NCBI GenBank assembly: GCA_947652605.1
Contig: OX393579.1
Location: forward strand, 1,240,001 to 1,304,000
Origin: Elmis aenea
Lineage: Eukaryota > Arthropoda > Insecta > Coleoptera > Elmidae
Length of the DNA: 64,000 bases
Reading direction: 5' to 3'
Shown here: piece after piece, positions 1 through 13,500 of the stretch
Numbering within the stretch: the first letter of the stretch is position 1
Layout of the letters: every line of letters starts with the position of its first letter
Notes under the pieces: model-generated
What the model was told of the DNA's origin: nothing
The model's input: the letters and a program-made list of their open reading frames with translations, nothing else
Database searches by the model: none
Translations under genes and position numbers: made by a program

Positions 1-366
1 GCTTAGTACAAACTAGGGATTGTTTTGCTTCATAAATTTATGGCTTACATTTTTGTTACAACCAAGAGATTTTAGCAAACTCTTTGTTTTAATAGACAGA
101 TGAATAATGAGTCTAATAAAGAATTTACAAATCTTGATACCTTTGCACATTTTGATAGTTTTATGAAACGTGCATTTTAGGATTTAAATTTTTGGAAATT
201 ACCAAGTAGACTTTTGAAGTAGTACATTTTTGGTTGAAATATAAGCTTAAAAAATTGGTGGTAAATAAAACAGTCATGAGGCAAAAAATATTTGTTTTTG
301 TGCACCGTTTGTTTAAAATCCACAACCCCGTAGAATAAGCGCCTGAATTGTTGTTGTGCAGAACAT
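1..366. other. 3' flank of the K2P gene
   Basis: Stretch downstream of the K2P stop on the minus strand, probably 3' untranslated sequence. It is AT-rich with no ORF of interest. I did not find a convincing minus-strand AATAAA here, so the transcript may end beyond the window edge. Confidence 0.4.
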
Positions 367-1080
367 CTACACAGGTTCTTGTATCGTAGTTTCTTTCGGT
401 TCTAGTATTTTGATTTCTTTTTCAACGCCCACTTCGCCTTCTTTTGTTTTATCGCTCTTCAAAATTGATTTTTTCGGCACTTCATTTGCTTCTCTGTTCT
501 CGTCGCTTAAGCCGTGGATCTCGGGTATTTCTACATTAGGTGGAGGCACCATGCTAATGCTGCCATCCTCTTCGGCGACGTCTATTCCTATAGTGGCGCC
601 TATTTTCTCAGACGCTTGTTTAAAAGTATCGCTGAGTTTCGCTTGCACCACGTTTATACACATGGACATTAGGGCCAAACCGAACACCAAGTATACAATA
701 GACACGATCATACAAAACGGTTTCGTGGGGACGTAATCGCCGAAACCTATCGTCGACATGGATATAAAAACAAAATAGAACGAGGCGAAAAAGTCCCACC
801 CTTCCCAAAAACAATATATTAGCGCCCCCAAGAAAATATACAATAGCAAAATTAGTATAGCGATCGATATGGGCAGGTTGAATTCGTCGTCGATTTCAAA
901 ATTTGATGGTGCTGGAGTTGTCGGTGTGTCTGTTCCGATCACCTGGGAGTTTGGTGTTCGTATGAATTTCGGGTTTTCTGGATCATCGTTGATTACATCG
1001 GTATTATCAGCGTTTGCAAAAGCTGACGGTCTTCGTAATAATGCTATATCGTACATAAACTGTGCTCCTTTGACTATATC
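367..1080 (-). CDS. Two-pore-domain K+ channel, shared last exon (M3, pore 2, M4, C-tail)
   Basis: Last coding exon of a K2P potassium channel, a plasma-membrane leak channel in which two subunits form one pore. The acceptor (ttttgcag) precedes GAT and the frame joins in phase 0 to the exon ending at 4013. It encodes residues 289-525 of the long-range isoform: a polar cytosolic M2-M3 loop, M3 (about 357-378, hydrophobic, starting LPISIAILI), the second selectivity filter TIGFGD (398-403), M4 (411-433) and a charged C-tail rich in Lys and Glu ending in TTIQEPV. The family is certain from the two filters (TIGYGH and TIGFGD). The subfamily (TWIK/KCNK18-like) is inferred only. The same exon serves both alternative first halves of the gene. 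Confidence 0.93.
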   Translation of the reverse strand, partial: DIVKGAQFMYDIALLRRPSAFANADNTDVINDDPENPKFIRTPNSQVIGTDTPTTPAPSNFEIDDEFNLPISIAILILLLYIFLGALIYCFWEGWDFFASFYFVFISMSTIGFGDYVPTKPFCMIVSIVYLVFGLALMSMCINVVQAKLSDTFKQASEKIGATIGIDVAEEDGSISMVPPPNVEIPEIHGLSDENREANEVPKKSILKSDKTKEGEVGVEKEIKILEPKETTIQEPV

Positions 1081-4012
1081 CTGCAAAATAATAAATTATT
1101 AGTGTTAACCAAAATTACTGACCCAAAACTATGAATTTTGAAAAATGAGTTTTTAAATTTAATGTTGCAGCAATAAAATCAGTATTTTTATTAATATTTA
1201 GGTATGGGTTTTTTTTACGGCAAACAAGTTGATTTAAAATTTTGACTTAGCTGAAGGCAGACTTTAATAAATTAACAATTAATTGTAGCTAATATTCAAT
1301 CACTGCTTAAATCTAAACGAATTGTCATAATCTGTACTATTTAACGAATGTTTCATTATTCATAATCAATTCAAATAAAATTGTTGCATCAACAATTGGA
1401 AACTAATAGTTTTAATTTTACTCTCAAAATAAGCAGGCTATTTCTTCAATTTTCAATACTGCGGGTTTACCATACTAAAATATATAAACTAATAAACCTA
1501 TCCCACAAAACATTATGTGTTATTAAATAACATACATGATTTATGCATTGAAATATTAAATTATTTATTATAATTATTTAGGAATTATGAAAGCGGGTGA
1601 AACATTTATAATTTTGGGGTAATATTTCCTTAAACTTATTTTTATAAAGTAGTCCAAAAAACTATCTGAGTTATTCATTTTTTCTAAACGTGTTTCCACT
1701 GAATAAAGATAATAAACATTTTGGTACTGTTCTTAGACTACCTTATATTATTTTTAATAACAAAACGTATTTCTCTATCCCTTGTTTACCTTACAAATTT
1801 ATTAAAAATATCCTTTATATTTGAGTATCAGAAAACGAAGGGTGTTAAAAGGTATTTGTCTTTCATAATTATATATTGATTGATTTAAATCTTTCTAAAC
1901 TGAAATTAAAATCATAATAGATAAATTTGCTCATTACTGATTAATAAATAATCTTAGTTTACGTTACTGCTAAAGGCCAAACAAAAATTCCTCAAGAAAA
2001 TTATATGAATCAATTGTTTAATGATAAAAAGCAACAAGAGCTCTAGCTTTGTTTATTTTATAAACAGTAATAATTTATTTTCATTTGAGTTTTAATCTCA
2101 AATAATAATTAATAAACCCGATATTGTAAACCCAGCTGTACTAGCTTCTGTTTTTAAATGTAACTGCTTAATTTTTAATTACGAATAAGAGCAAATTCCA
2201 AGATTTAAACACCGTTATAATTTTACTTAACTGTGACGCAGTGGTAATAAAAGCGGATTTATAACATCTGCATTCCAAAATTTCGGCGACTTATCTATGT
2301 AGCAAGGCCATAGTTCACAAAGAAGATGGGTTGTTTCAAGGTGATGTGTGACCGTTAGTCGGTATTTGTCGTGTTAATGAAGTACGTTGGTCGTCGTTTT
2401 ATACGTTATAATTGATAATTTGCGTTATTAAATATAAACAAATGTTTTTAAAAAGATGAACAGTACGTCGGTTTGTGTGTGAGTGTACATATTATGGACA
2501 GATTACGCTGAATACAGAAGGATTATTTTCTTACTGAAAAGGTTGGTTGATTGATTATTTTTCCCACCAATTTTTTAGGTGTAGAAGCTTCAAAAATCAA
2601 AATTTAAACTTAAAACAAGTCTGTAAACGTTAAATTGCCATAAACAAATTCATTTGATTTGCGTAATAAATATTTTGCTGTTTTCGATTGGTAAAATTTG
2701 AAATTTGAACATATTGCAGATGACGTATTACACGAAGATTTGTTTAAGTTCATATTTTATTTTTGTGTTTTATATGAAGGCACTCTTGTGTTCGAAAACT
2801 TTTTAATACATAAGTAAGTGAATTTTTAGGTATATAATTTTTTTATATTGTGACGCCTTTTATCATTTTTAGATTCATCACTAGTTGGCGTTATAAGCGG
2901 TTTTAATCATGGCCAACTTCATTCATAATGCGCTCCGATAAGTAGTGGAGTGGATTATGAATACAGTTGGCCATGCTTTAATTGAAATTAAAAGTAACTT
3001 AAATATTTATTAATTATAAATGCACAATCGCTTAGTAAACATACCCTTAGGTGTTTGAAACAAATTTTAAGTTTTTTGAGTCATCACAAATATATTTATT
3101 ATTAACATACTAAATTGTACTGAGTACTTTAAACTTGAAGCTAGCACATCAGTATTAAAACACATTTATTTGAAACGTAAATACACCATACGCCATGTCA
3201 AAAAAAGTGCCTTGTAGCAGTTGTTTTTAATATGTTATTTAAAATAGTTTGCACGTCAAAGCTTTGGCAACTTGTGTTGTGTAAGGATGTGCATCTAAAC
3301 CAAGACAAAAGAGGATTTGTTTATTTAATTTATTAATAGATCAGAAGGTATTTCCTTTGGTGCATCAAAGATTGTATTTAGTTTCGTAACTTTAAAAATG
3401 CAACAAAGATATTTAAGATAGGTGCACGTCTGTGTATAATCGAAAAATGTTAAAAATCTTTTAACTTAAACAATTCAAAAGTTTTTAGCAAATGTTGACC
3501 TCTGATTTTTCAAAGAATTTTTAAACTTTTAAATGTCGTTTTACTCATTAGATAATCAATTTTTATTTATTCTCGATATTCGAGTGGTATTAAATTTTTA
3601 CCTGTAAGTGAAATAATTTTACAATCTGAAATTTTAAAAATCGTCAGTTTTATTAAGGTTTAATTTTGTCTTGATTTGGAAGTATAGGCTTTTGTAACAA
3701 ACTAATTTATAAATTGCCTAAAAATGCAAGGGTATGTTTCAAAATACAATACACCCTATCTTATTTATTACTTTCATATATTGTTGATTAGTTTAGATTT
3801 TTAAATTTAGTTAAAACATAAGTTAAAACTTAGATTCGTAGATTGCCTTTTTGGAAGTTTTTTTTTCGGCATTAATTATTCTAATACTGTTGCAACTTGT
3901 TAACTTTTCGATTTTTCTTTTAGTTAAACAGCTATTATTTTATTGATGTTCTTACCCCCAAAATATCTTTGAACACCCATAAACAAACAGTGCCCTAATC
4001 CCTAATAATTAC
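1081..4012 (-). other. Last intron of the K2P gene
   Basis: Intron of 2.9 kb between the shared exons, AT-rich and without coding sequence. Its one notable content is the hairpin at 2909-2974, listed separately. Confidence 0.75.
2909..2974. ncRNA. MicroRNA-like hairpin in a K2P intron (candidate)
   Basis: Arms 2909-2936 and 2947-2974 pair over 28 nt around the 10-nt loop gataagtagt. I count 25 pairs, one of them G-U, interrupted by one 2x2 internal loop and one G-G mismatch. The outer end pairs ATGGCCAACT with AGTTGGCCAT. Size and near-perfect pairing fit a miRNA precursor, but no lower stem continues beyond 28 nt and I recognise no known mature miRNA, so a very short MITE is the main alternative. 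The strand cannot be decided, because the hairpin is nearly symmetric. Confidence 0.4.
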
Positions 4013-4215
4013 CTGTACACCTTGGGTTTTCCGGACATTTCTGCAATTACCAGTGTAGTATACTCTTCTTACAAAAGACCAAACGAACTTAATGCCCCTG
4101 GTAAAGAGTTTTCCGAAATCTGTGAGGGCAATAAGGAATATGGGTATTCCGATAATTGAATACACTAATGTTAGAGCTCGCCCTGTTGTAGTTGTTGGGT
4201 ACATATGACCGTAAC
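4013..4215 (-). CDS. K2P channel, shared exon (end of pore 1 and M2)
   Basis: Internal exon of 203 nt, acceptor tttttgcag and donor CAG|gtaat. Its first two bases finish the Gly codon of the first filter, giving TTIG-YGHMYP, followed by M2 (about residues 234-255 of isoform A) and a basic segment. Both upstream exons (4315-5599 and 13752-14000) end in phase 1 after TTI plus one G, so either can be joined here without changing the frame. The 99-nt intron to 4315 is short, whereas the intron to 13752 is about 9.5 kb, so splice choice must follow promoter choice. Confidence 0.93.
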
Positions 4216-4314
4216 CTGCAAAAAAATATATTTTTAGAACTAAACAACAAATAATGTACAGTTTTAAATATTTCTGAAAGCATAGATAGAGGATAGAGCG
4301 TTTTGCAGCCTTAC

Positions 4315-5599
4315 CAATTGTTGTAACAATTGTTAAACAATACACAATGCCGTTTAGAAAACTCCATGATCTTTGTCCGCTGTATGAATGCATTCCGGCT
4401 TCGTGAGCTGTATGTAGTTCTTCTTCAAACATTCTTAGTTTAGTTCTTGCCAGTGACTTCCAATCTTCCTCTCGCAAACTGTGACTTTTATACCATAAAA
4501 TATCAATAAAGTCCCTTTTCACACGCTTAACACCGCATTTGTAAAAATTTTCGAAAGCACCCTCTATAAATTTAAACATAATACCGCCCAATCCACAGAA
4601 TATCATGAGCAATAGCAATTGGGCGAAGCACCTGTTCCTCAACAGCTGAATTTTTCTACACTCTTCTCGCTTTTCGAGTTTGTATAATTTAAATTGTCTG
4701 TACCAGTAGCAGAGGAAACATATTCCGCTGAATTTACCAAGAAACCTCTTGAATCGCGATCGCGTTTGTTGTTGGTCTTTGGAAATTTTCGCCACCACTT
4801 TCGAAGTTTTTGGATCTAGCACTTCGATTATTTTCGGTGAAGAACGAACGATTTTTTTCGTTTGGGTGGTTTGTTTCAGTTGAAGCTTCTTTGCTTTTAA
4901 CGATAGCTTTTCGCGTGAAGACGTGGATGAAGAAGATGCACTAGAAAATTTCCGAAAGCGTTTCTTTGTTGATTTTGCTTCTAGTTCGTCGTCCAATAAT
5001 CGTAGTCGGTCAATTAGGTCTCTTTCTGTAAAATTTTTCGGTGCTGATTGGCTTCGTTTGATGACTTCCTTATTTTTGCCTCTTTCTCGCAGCTTTTTTC
5101 TTGTGGAACTTAAACTTCTTTTGGCTTTGTTTAGAAGAGCTATTACCTCGGCGTGTGTAGCGGTTACTAAACTGTGCCTTTTCTGGTTCGGTTCTTCTTG
5201 CTGGGAAACACTATCCGGTGTGGTTTGTGGTGTTCCCAGGTCTTTGTCAATCGTTTTTGGTTCATCTTCAGGCGGTTTTAGGTGCTCTTGGTTTTCATTC
5301 GTTCTGTTTACGGACCTGCTAACTTTCCTGCGTCTTCGTTCGGGGGTTTTCGGCCTCTGTTCGCTCGTCTCGTCGTCGTCTTCTGTCGTCGTTTTTTCTG
5401 CTTCTCTTACCGGCGTCTGTTCGCGTGCTCTATTCGACGTCTTCTTCGACAAATTTCTCCTTTTTCGAGCGACCGATGCACTTAACACTTGTTCCGGAGT
5501 CACCATGGACTCCAATTTCTTGATATCTATCTCATTTTCGACGGTATTTTCGACATTCTGATCGTTTGAACTATCTGCAGGTGCTTGCAATGTTTCCAT
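4315..5599 (-). CDS. K2P channel, alternative proximal first coding exon (isoform B: N-terminus, M1, pore 1)
   Basis: Large exon encoding 428 residues plus one base. ATG at 5599-5597; an in-frame TAG at 5617-5615 shows that the exon is not read from upstream coding exons and supports this start. The first ~320 residues are a long cytosolic N-terminus rich in Lys, Arg, Ser, Thr and Glu, probably disordered. M1 lies at about 327-347 and leads into FIEGAFE, the K2P M1 signature, then an extracellular cap segment and pore helix 1 ending TIVTTIG at the donor (ATTG|gtaagg). Joined to the shared exons it gives 733 residues. It is not a copy of the distal version: M1 and cap sequences differ strongly. 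It is probably driven by its own promoter just upstream of 5.7 kb. Confidence 0.9.
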
Positions 5600-5740
5600 G
5601 ATTTCTAGACTAAACTATTTTTAGCCCGTGGGACCTGAATCCGAGAGTAAATTCGTTGGCATCTGTTACTGGCCTAAACTAATATAGATGGAGCCCGACG
5701 TATTTGGGTTCAGCTCTGATGTTCTAAGCATTACCGCGAC
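5600..5740 (-). promoter_or_regulatory. Probable promoter/5' UTR of the proximal K2P isoform
   Basis: Because the exon at 4315-5599 has an in-frame stop just upstream of its ATG, its transcript needs its own 5' end, either here or via a non-coding exon. The segment is less AT-rich than its surroundings and contains, on the minus strand, CTATATTAG near 5680-5688 and possible initiator-like CAGTA and TCAGG motifs. The spacing is not canonical, so the start site is only inferred. Confidence 0.3.
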
Positions 5741-8700
5741 ATTTATAAAGACGTTATTTGTAAATGATTATCCTTGAGGTAAATGAATAAATTAATAGTC
5801 CTGTTTACAAAATTATAGCTAAGAACCCAAGAGAAATGTGTTTAAATTTCCATTAAACATAAATTATACAAAACTCGCCTTTGAAATTGTAACAACATCC
5901 CAAAATCAAGATCTCGAAGCACCGAAGTTTGTTAAAGTTAAAATAATTATTTGATATTCAAGTTTTTTGCATGTACCTAATACACAACTTAACTTAAATA
6001 TAAATACGTGCAAGTTTAATTAAAAGTCACTTGTTATTTTTACCAAAAATCTTTATTAAAGAAAATTTATACCAGTTTTTAAACTTATGTAAAGTCTTGA
6101 AGCTGGTCTTCCTAGAAGATGTGTGATTTTTAATTTATCTTATACAACAACAGCACTTCCCTAAAAATAATTTTTATTTTCTGTTTCCATAGTTTAAAAA
6201 TTGTATATTTTTCTTGAAAAATTAAACTCCAAAGGCAGAAATTATAATGTTTTGGAACTTTTAAAATTCTACATATGATTTCAATTTTGTTAGCAATTGT
6301 TAAGATACTTAAGACCAACTGATAGGTATGTGTGCAATACCTCTTGTCACGTTAAAAATGTTCTGTTAAAATTAATGGTTTAGTTTATACAGCTTTAGCT
6401 TCCAACTTGCAATTAGCAAGTAATTATCTTCCTCCATTACAAGCTAAAATATATCTTCGATGATAAATGACACAAAAATAGTCAATTTTATTTAACTGCT
6501 GACCTAATCAAAATGTGAGTAATAAAATATTACAGAATGTAATTCCAGTGATGAAATGATAGCTGTTCCATCTATTTATACCAGCTGTGTAGGTTTAGGC
6601 AAAATTTTAATTTTAATATCATAAATACTCAGTGCAAATAAACAGTATTTAGATTTAAAAAATAACATCAGCTTCACTGCCTTGCTACAGCACATCTTAA
6701 GGCATCAATCACCTTGAATTACCTTTTAGTTGACAGTTAGAATTTATTTTTATATGTTTAAACTAACGAAGGGCCACCCCAGTTTGTATAAAATTCAAAA
6801 TTCAAAGTACATTACTGTTCACTTTATGTAACATAATAAATAGTTCAAATATGTGAGGCTTACACGAAAACGTAATTTATTTATACAAATAAAAATACAG
6901 GAATAGACACAACTGGCTATTAAAATTTTGCAGTATATAAATAACGTAACATGCAGAAAGTTATGCCGTACATTTTTCGAATTTTAATGTGATGTTACTG
7001 GTTATTTTAATGTTTGAACTTCGCAGTTTGTTTTGTTTGAATTTATTGCATTAAACTCAATTATGAAAATACAGACACTTAAGTTGTGTGAACTTTTCAA
7101 AAATAAAGTTTGATTGTATGTATAGTAATCCGAAAGTAAAAGTGTGTATGGTGTACAGTGTGTTTATAAATTGGTGACAGTTTAATTGTTTTGAAACTTT
7201 CAATTATTTCGACAAAATTCTATTTAGTTTGCACTTCTAAAATAAGACTCCATTTAACTTACTTGTATCTCTTATCATTTTACATATTTGTAGTGTCCTA
7301 AATAAATGCAGTTCGTGTCCTTAAAATAATCTTTGTTTGACTTTTCGTATTATAAATTAGGATTTTAAAACACATTAGTTTTTGTGAAATAATTTTACTA
7401 CTGTTTTATTTTTCAAAGTTTTGTAAATTCGCGTTAAATTAAATCACGATAATAAATTTATATTCATGAATCAAACTAAAATTAAGAGGAATCATGGATC
7501 ACTGTACCCATTGCATCTATTTTAAGTCTGGAGTTGGCAATACAGACCATCTTCAAAGAATATCCTTATTTATAAAACTGATAGAATTGATATCCTGGAA
7601 AACGTTTTTTAATATTATCAGCTGTGTGTTGTCGTTTATGTTTTAAAATTATTGCTTTGTTTATTTTTTCTTCAGTGATTGGCAGCAAATATAAGTAATA
7701 AAATTAGCTACTTACTTCCAATTTAGATCCAACCATTTTTAAACAAGTTTTTTCATTTTTAATATCTTGTCGAGATAGATTAATTAAATTTACTTCAATA
7801 GTTGTCTGTGCAAGCCAACACAAATGTCCTTAAGTTTTTTAACATTTATTTTGATCGCACCACCTCTTATAAAAGTGCTTCGTTTGAAATATAGTAGTGA
7901 AATCAAATTGAAGGTGAATATAATATAAGTAATATACGTGAAATTGATAATACGTTTTTTTCCTCGTAAATTGTTGCTTAGTGCTTATTCTTATCAGCGC
8001 ATACGTAGACTTTTGTTGGTTCTTGTAAAGGCAATTGATAAGGTTATAGCTTATTTTGTCACTTATATATTTATAAACATACAGGTTGTTCTTCAATAAA
8101 ATTTAGTAGTATTAAAATATTATCAGAGAAAAATTACATTTTTATCGCTAAGAAATGAGTTAAAAACGATTGTATTTCATTGGTGTTTAAAATACCCTCA
8201 CTACTTTATTATTTCACGGTTTTCCCCATAGTGTTTCGAATTTTCCTTAAATATCTTTGAGAAGCTGTTTGTAGTAAGACAGGTCTTAATTTTGAATTGA
8301 GTGCACTCCTATATTGGCGGTAAAAATGAAACGTAGTCCACCGAGAATTTCGTAAAAACACTCTAGGAAAACAGATAATTAAATCTGAGTATAAACTCGT
8401 GCAAGTACGTATTTAACATGGGTTTACGACCTGTTAGTTATTAAAGACATAAACAAAAAGCCGAAATTTAGGGTAGCCAGATGCGAACGCAGAAGTCGTC
8501 AAATCCTGTTTGAGAAATAATTGGCTGTAAAATATAACAATTAGGAACGCATTTTCATAAACTTAAAATTAGTCAAACTTCATAAATAATTCGAAAGTGC
8601 CTTCGTATATGTCTCGGTTTAGTCTACATGTTTGCTAGAATTATTTGAGTGAATCATTTATGTAATATATTTAAGTGAAATTATAAATCTCTTGCATTTT

Positions 8701-8986
8701 TAAGATAAGATTTCTGTATGCATGCTAGTTTCGCGACTCTTCGTCAGCAGTAAGTAATCTTATCGATTCTTTTTATTGGTATAAATAAAATACTGATGCA
8801 AAGACGAGAGTCTCGAAGCTCGTAATATATTAGTAAGGCAATCTTTAAACTTTTTAACTGTTAATATTTATAAATAGTTGCTTTAATAATGTGAAGAAGA
8901 CTCAACATATAAACTGAAATGAATAGATACGATAAATCGTATATTAACTAGAAATTATAAATTTTAATTACACTTTTTTGTTGCAG

Positions 8987-9104
8987 TTGCAAATACAATG
9001 CTGGCCAAAATTTGAAGAGTTCTGAAGTGATGAGCAAGGACTGTCATTATAAGAAAATGAAATTTCTACGTGTTGGATGGAAACAACTAAAAAACCAAAA
9101 TATG
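8987..9104 (+). other. Exon-like non-coding segment antisense to the K2P intron
   Basis: A pyrimidine tract and acceptor (ttttttgttgcag) precede it and a strong donor (gtaagtgt) follows, 118 nt apart. It has no useful ORF. It may be an exon of an antisense non-coding RNA or a chance pair of splice signals. Confidence 0.2.
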
Positions 9105-9774
9105 TAAGTGTTTTGAATTTTAAATTTACTTATTAATATTTGGACTAGACTTTTATAGAATGCCCCCTGAAAGTAAATTTCGACAGGAACTAACCCATCT
9201 ATTTTTTTTTTAAATCATTTAAGTTTACGCTCTGAATTTGAGTTTTTGATTTTCGGTAATATTTGATGAACTACTAAAGAACGACATGTAGGATTTATTT
9301 CTTTTTGAATTTCAATGGTGGACAAAAGTAGGGTTTGAAAATTTCTGGTTTCGGTCATAAACTTGCAAAAAAATTCGTTTCAATTCAAAATAGGCGATTA
9401 CTAAATAGTAGATTATATTCTTCTGGTTAGGCCTAATGACAAATCGTTGCAATTAGCTGGCTTATAGTAACAACAAAAATAGTTGTGGAACGTCTGCATC
9501 TAGCTGTCTGTTAAATATATTTAAAAGATTAAACGACCCGTGCGAATTCTACAAAGTTTATAAATATAATAGCAACACATGTTTTGTATATTGTGTTAAA
9601 TTTTTAGACACTTGTCTGACTCAACAAAGGTGCGACAGTGTTTTTGGAAAAACGCTCAATTTTAAATGTTTTATGGATAAATTATTTTGAGACGCTTACT
9701 AATGTTAAGATTTATTTTAATAGTTTACTGTTTTTTTAATGTTTTTGCGTAGTTAGTAAAGTTATCTTTGAAAT

Positions 9775-10590
9775 TTCCAAAATGTATAAAGACCATCCCA
9801 AAACAATCGATTTTTTTCTTGGAACTTTTTAAAAACTTTAAGAAACTGTAAAAAATTGTTTTAGGTTGTTTCTGAACGAACCAAAGTTGGAAATGCATTG
9901 CTTAGGGTGCCCTTAACATTGTCAAAAAATATAAAGACCATTCAAAAACAATCGATTTTTTCCTGAACAAAATTGCTAGGCTATAGTCTTGGAATTTTTT
10001 TGAAAACTTTGAGGAGCTATAAAAAATTGTTTTAGGCCATTTCTGAACGAACCAAAGGTGAAAATGCATTGCTTAGGGTGTCTTTAATAAATAAAAATTT
10101 TCATAAAATATAAAGATCATTTTAAAACAATCGGTGTTTTCCTGAAAAAAAAATGCAAGGCTAGACTATAGAATTTTTTAATTTTAGGCTGTTTCTGGAC
10201 GAACCAAAGTTAGAAATGCATTGCTTGGGGTGTCTTTAACATTTTTGGAAAATATAAAGACCATCCCAAAACAATCGATTTTTCCCAAAAACAATTGCAA
10301 GGCTATAGTCTTGGAATTTTTTAAAAACTTTAAGGACCTATAAAAAATTGTTTTAGGCCGTTTGTAAAAGCGCCAAAGGTGAAAATCCATTGCTTAGGGT
10401 GTCTTTAACATTTTTAGAAATAAAAAGGCCATTCCAAAACAATCGATTTTTTCCTGAACAAAATTGCAAGGCTATAGTCTTGGAAGTTTTTTGAAAACTT
10501 TGAGGAGTTATAAAAATTGTTTTAGGCCGTTCTGAACAAACCAAAGGTGGAAATGCATTGCGTAGGGTCTTTAATTTTTAAACGTATTAA
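9775..10590. repeat. Tandem repeat, about 5 diverged units of 145-175 bp
   Basis: Units begin near 9785, 9930, 10107, 10253 and 10424 with variants of tataaagaccatcccaaaac, continue with a run like caaggctatagtcttggaat and end near gcattgcttagggtgtc. Divergence and small indels show an old array. The small ORFs here are by-products of the repeat. Confidence 0.85.
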
Positions 10591-13500
10591 AATTCATTGA
10601 GAGGTATATTTTTCAAGTTTTTATAATGATGCATATTATTTCATCAGCCATTATTTACCTTTTACATTTTTATTTAAAAAAAAAACCACAAGCATTTCGT
10701 TTCTCATTGTTTTAACGTAAACAGGAAAACACTGTCAGTTCATTCTTTGTTCTTTAGAACTTTAAACTTTTTCTAAACAACTTTACAAATTAATTTTTAA
10801 ATAATCAATTAAGTGCTCGCTTTTCAAAATCGCGGCCACTTTGTGCAACCACTCAATCTGTCGACGCTTTAAACAAAATCGTCCGTCATAAGGACGTCTT
10901 TTGAAATAATGCGAAGATTTTAAAAAGATATATAAATATCCAAGACGATTTTACAAACAACTTATCGTTTGGACTGCCATAAATAAATCTTGCAGAGGGC
11001 CACGTAGGTTTCGATATTGGAATGACTGAGTCATTCTTTCCGTCTCATAATACATAGATTAAAATCCGTTGCAGATTATGGTGCCAAGAATGTGTCGTCT
11101 AACAACACACTGGTGTTTGACCCACGTTTATGTGCCTTTTAGTATCCTAAAGGCGTTCAAAATATTTGCTCACGGTACATGTGCACCGAGAATCATCTAG
11201 ATTTAATAAAATATAACCGTTTGCGTTAGGTGCTGCAGAATTCGAAATAGATTCCGTGGAACCGTCTTGTAGTAAAAGGTTAAAGCACTTTACAACACAC
11301 AACGTAGAATTATTTATAAACGCGAAAGTAAAGGTAGCTAAAATCGAATTACAAGCACTTTTTATAATCCTATGAACGATAAAACTTTAGTTTAAGTGTG
11401 ACAAAAAAAACTTATAAAAGCTCATGGCAAATACAGTGTCCGTCCACATAGGAGTAAAACTTGTTGGAAATTATTTTTAACTATACTGAGTATTTTTTTA
11501 TTTTACATAAAACACCCTGTGTATTTTTATTTTTTGAATGTCAATGTTTGTTCTTTGCATAAAAATATTTGTACATAAGTTGACTGTTTTCAAGTTAAGT
11601 GAATTCTTTTAAAGAAACAATCTATATTTTGTAAATTTTCTTATTGATAACTTAATTGTCCTTTGAAAACATTCAGCATGTCTCAAGTCTTAACAAATTT
11701 TTCTTGAGTTATTTTTTATTTACTGTATTAATAATTCATTGGTAAATATGCAAAATTTTACAGAATTAAAGTAGTAGACTTGGAAAAACTTTTTATTTCC
11801 CCAAATAACTTTTAGCTAGTTACATTATATCATAATTCAAAATATTTATTTCACTTCATTATGTTCCTAAGCTTTTTACGAAAAAAAAAACACAATCATA
11901 GTTTCGTTTAAGCTTCGTGTGCTTTAAAAATAAAAGTCTAAATTAAAAGATTATTTATTTGGAAGTGGGTGTTCAGGAAATATTTATTACGAATCAAAAG
12001 CACCTCCGTTGCATTTCAGAGCTAAATTGGTGACACTTATAATCTTTTTACAAATAGAACTTCTATTTTGGTCCAATTACCTCGTAACTGTAGGTGTTAA
12101 ATATTAGAATAGGTGTACTTCTTAACCTATTCGCTATTTGTGACATCAACTAGTAGTCACCTAAACGTGTCATAAAATTGAAGTTAATTTATCAAAGATG
12201 TGATCTTTTTGTTATAGGGCGATTTTGCTTAAATACATTTAGTATTTGGTAAAGTATATTTATAAAAATATGGAGAGCGAATTTTTTCTTATTGTGCTGT
12301 ACAATAGTTAGACAAAAATGACTGCATCTTGCATCACAAATTTAAAGAATAAAATGGAATTATCCTTAAGTAGGACTAATGAAAATGCAAATTTTGTCTC
12401 ATCAGATCTTTAATTTTTGTTTAATCGTCTTGTCTTTAAAATGCTGTCCAAAGAGTTTGAATATTAATTTTTATTGCACAATAATAAGTTTTCAAATTTG
12501 CCTTCTGTTTTGTTGAAATAATGTCCACCACAAAATAATTAACGTATTCTGCCTACTATAAATTTAACGTGTAGCTGTTACTTTTGAACTGTAAGCAAGA
12601 TTTATTACAATGTTAAATATAATTGCTTTTTTACTTCACTGAGGTGGAAAATAATTTTAAATTTTGCGAAATTTAAGTTTAGCCTGCTTTTCAAGTCTTG
12701 CCAACATTACCCAAGGATAGCACAGCTAATACATTTGTACAAAGAGAAAATGAATTCAAGGAACTGCCGTGAAGTGTCCGTTGTTAAACAAATAACTATA
12801 ATTACAGTGAGAATGGATAAGTTTAATTTTGGACACACAAAGATTATAACAAATTTGGCTCTAACACAGTATGTGTGCTTGAGAGTTGAGTATACTTGTA
12901 AGCTATAGAATTAACAACAAAAAATTTCTAAGCATCTTAAGTTACTCCCTAGTAATATTTTTAAACAACAAATAATTTTCTAACGACTTTTATGGTTGTG
13001 TAAATTGCTTTAAAACGAATGTTAGAGTTAAGTGTGAATTTTTAAGGTTTAAAAAGGCAAAAACATTGTAACTTTGGTTTTATGCCAGGAATTTTATTCC
13101 TTTAACAATATTTATTAAATCCAAGTTACAAGGTAACTTAAGCAAGCCAAATACATACGTGAATAATTTGCCAGGGCTTAATAAATTATTCCTAATATTT
13201 CTTGAACACAATTTAATGATAGCACATATTATGTGCTCATGAAAGGCGAAATTGTCCAAATGAAATTTTTAATACTGACACCCTATTTATGTACAGAGCA
13301 TGTTTTTTAAACACAAATTTTCATATAGTTTTCGTTTTAAGTTGAACTTTTTCATTGGTCAACTTCGCTATTTTTTAGTATCTAAGTGCTGGATTGGTAT
13401 TCAGTGGTAGTTATTTTTTCAACACTTGATTCGCGTTTTTTTGCGTTTATCTGCATGACTTTAAGACGTATTTATTTTATGGAAATTGTCCATAAACTCG

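Noticed and set aside
4089..4283. 64-codon minus-strand ORF spanning the 99-nt K2P intron
   Set aside because: Alternative frame over a clear exon-intron boundary; the splice-consistent frame encodes M2.
4923..5561. 212-codon plus-strand ORF
   Set aside because: It is the antisense shadow of the low-complexity K2P N-terminal exon and shows no domain.
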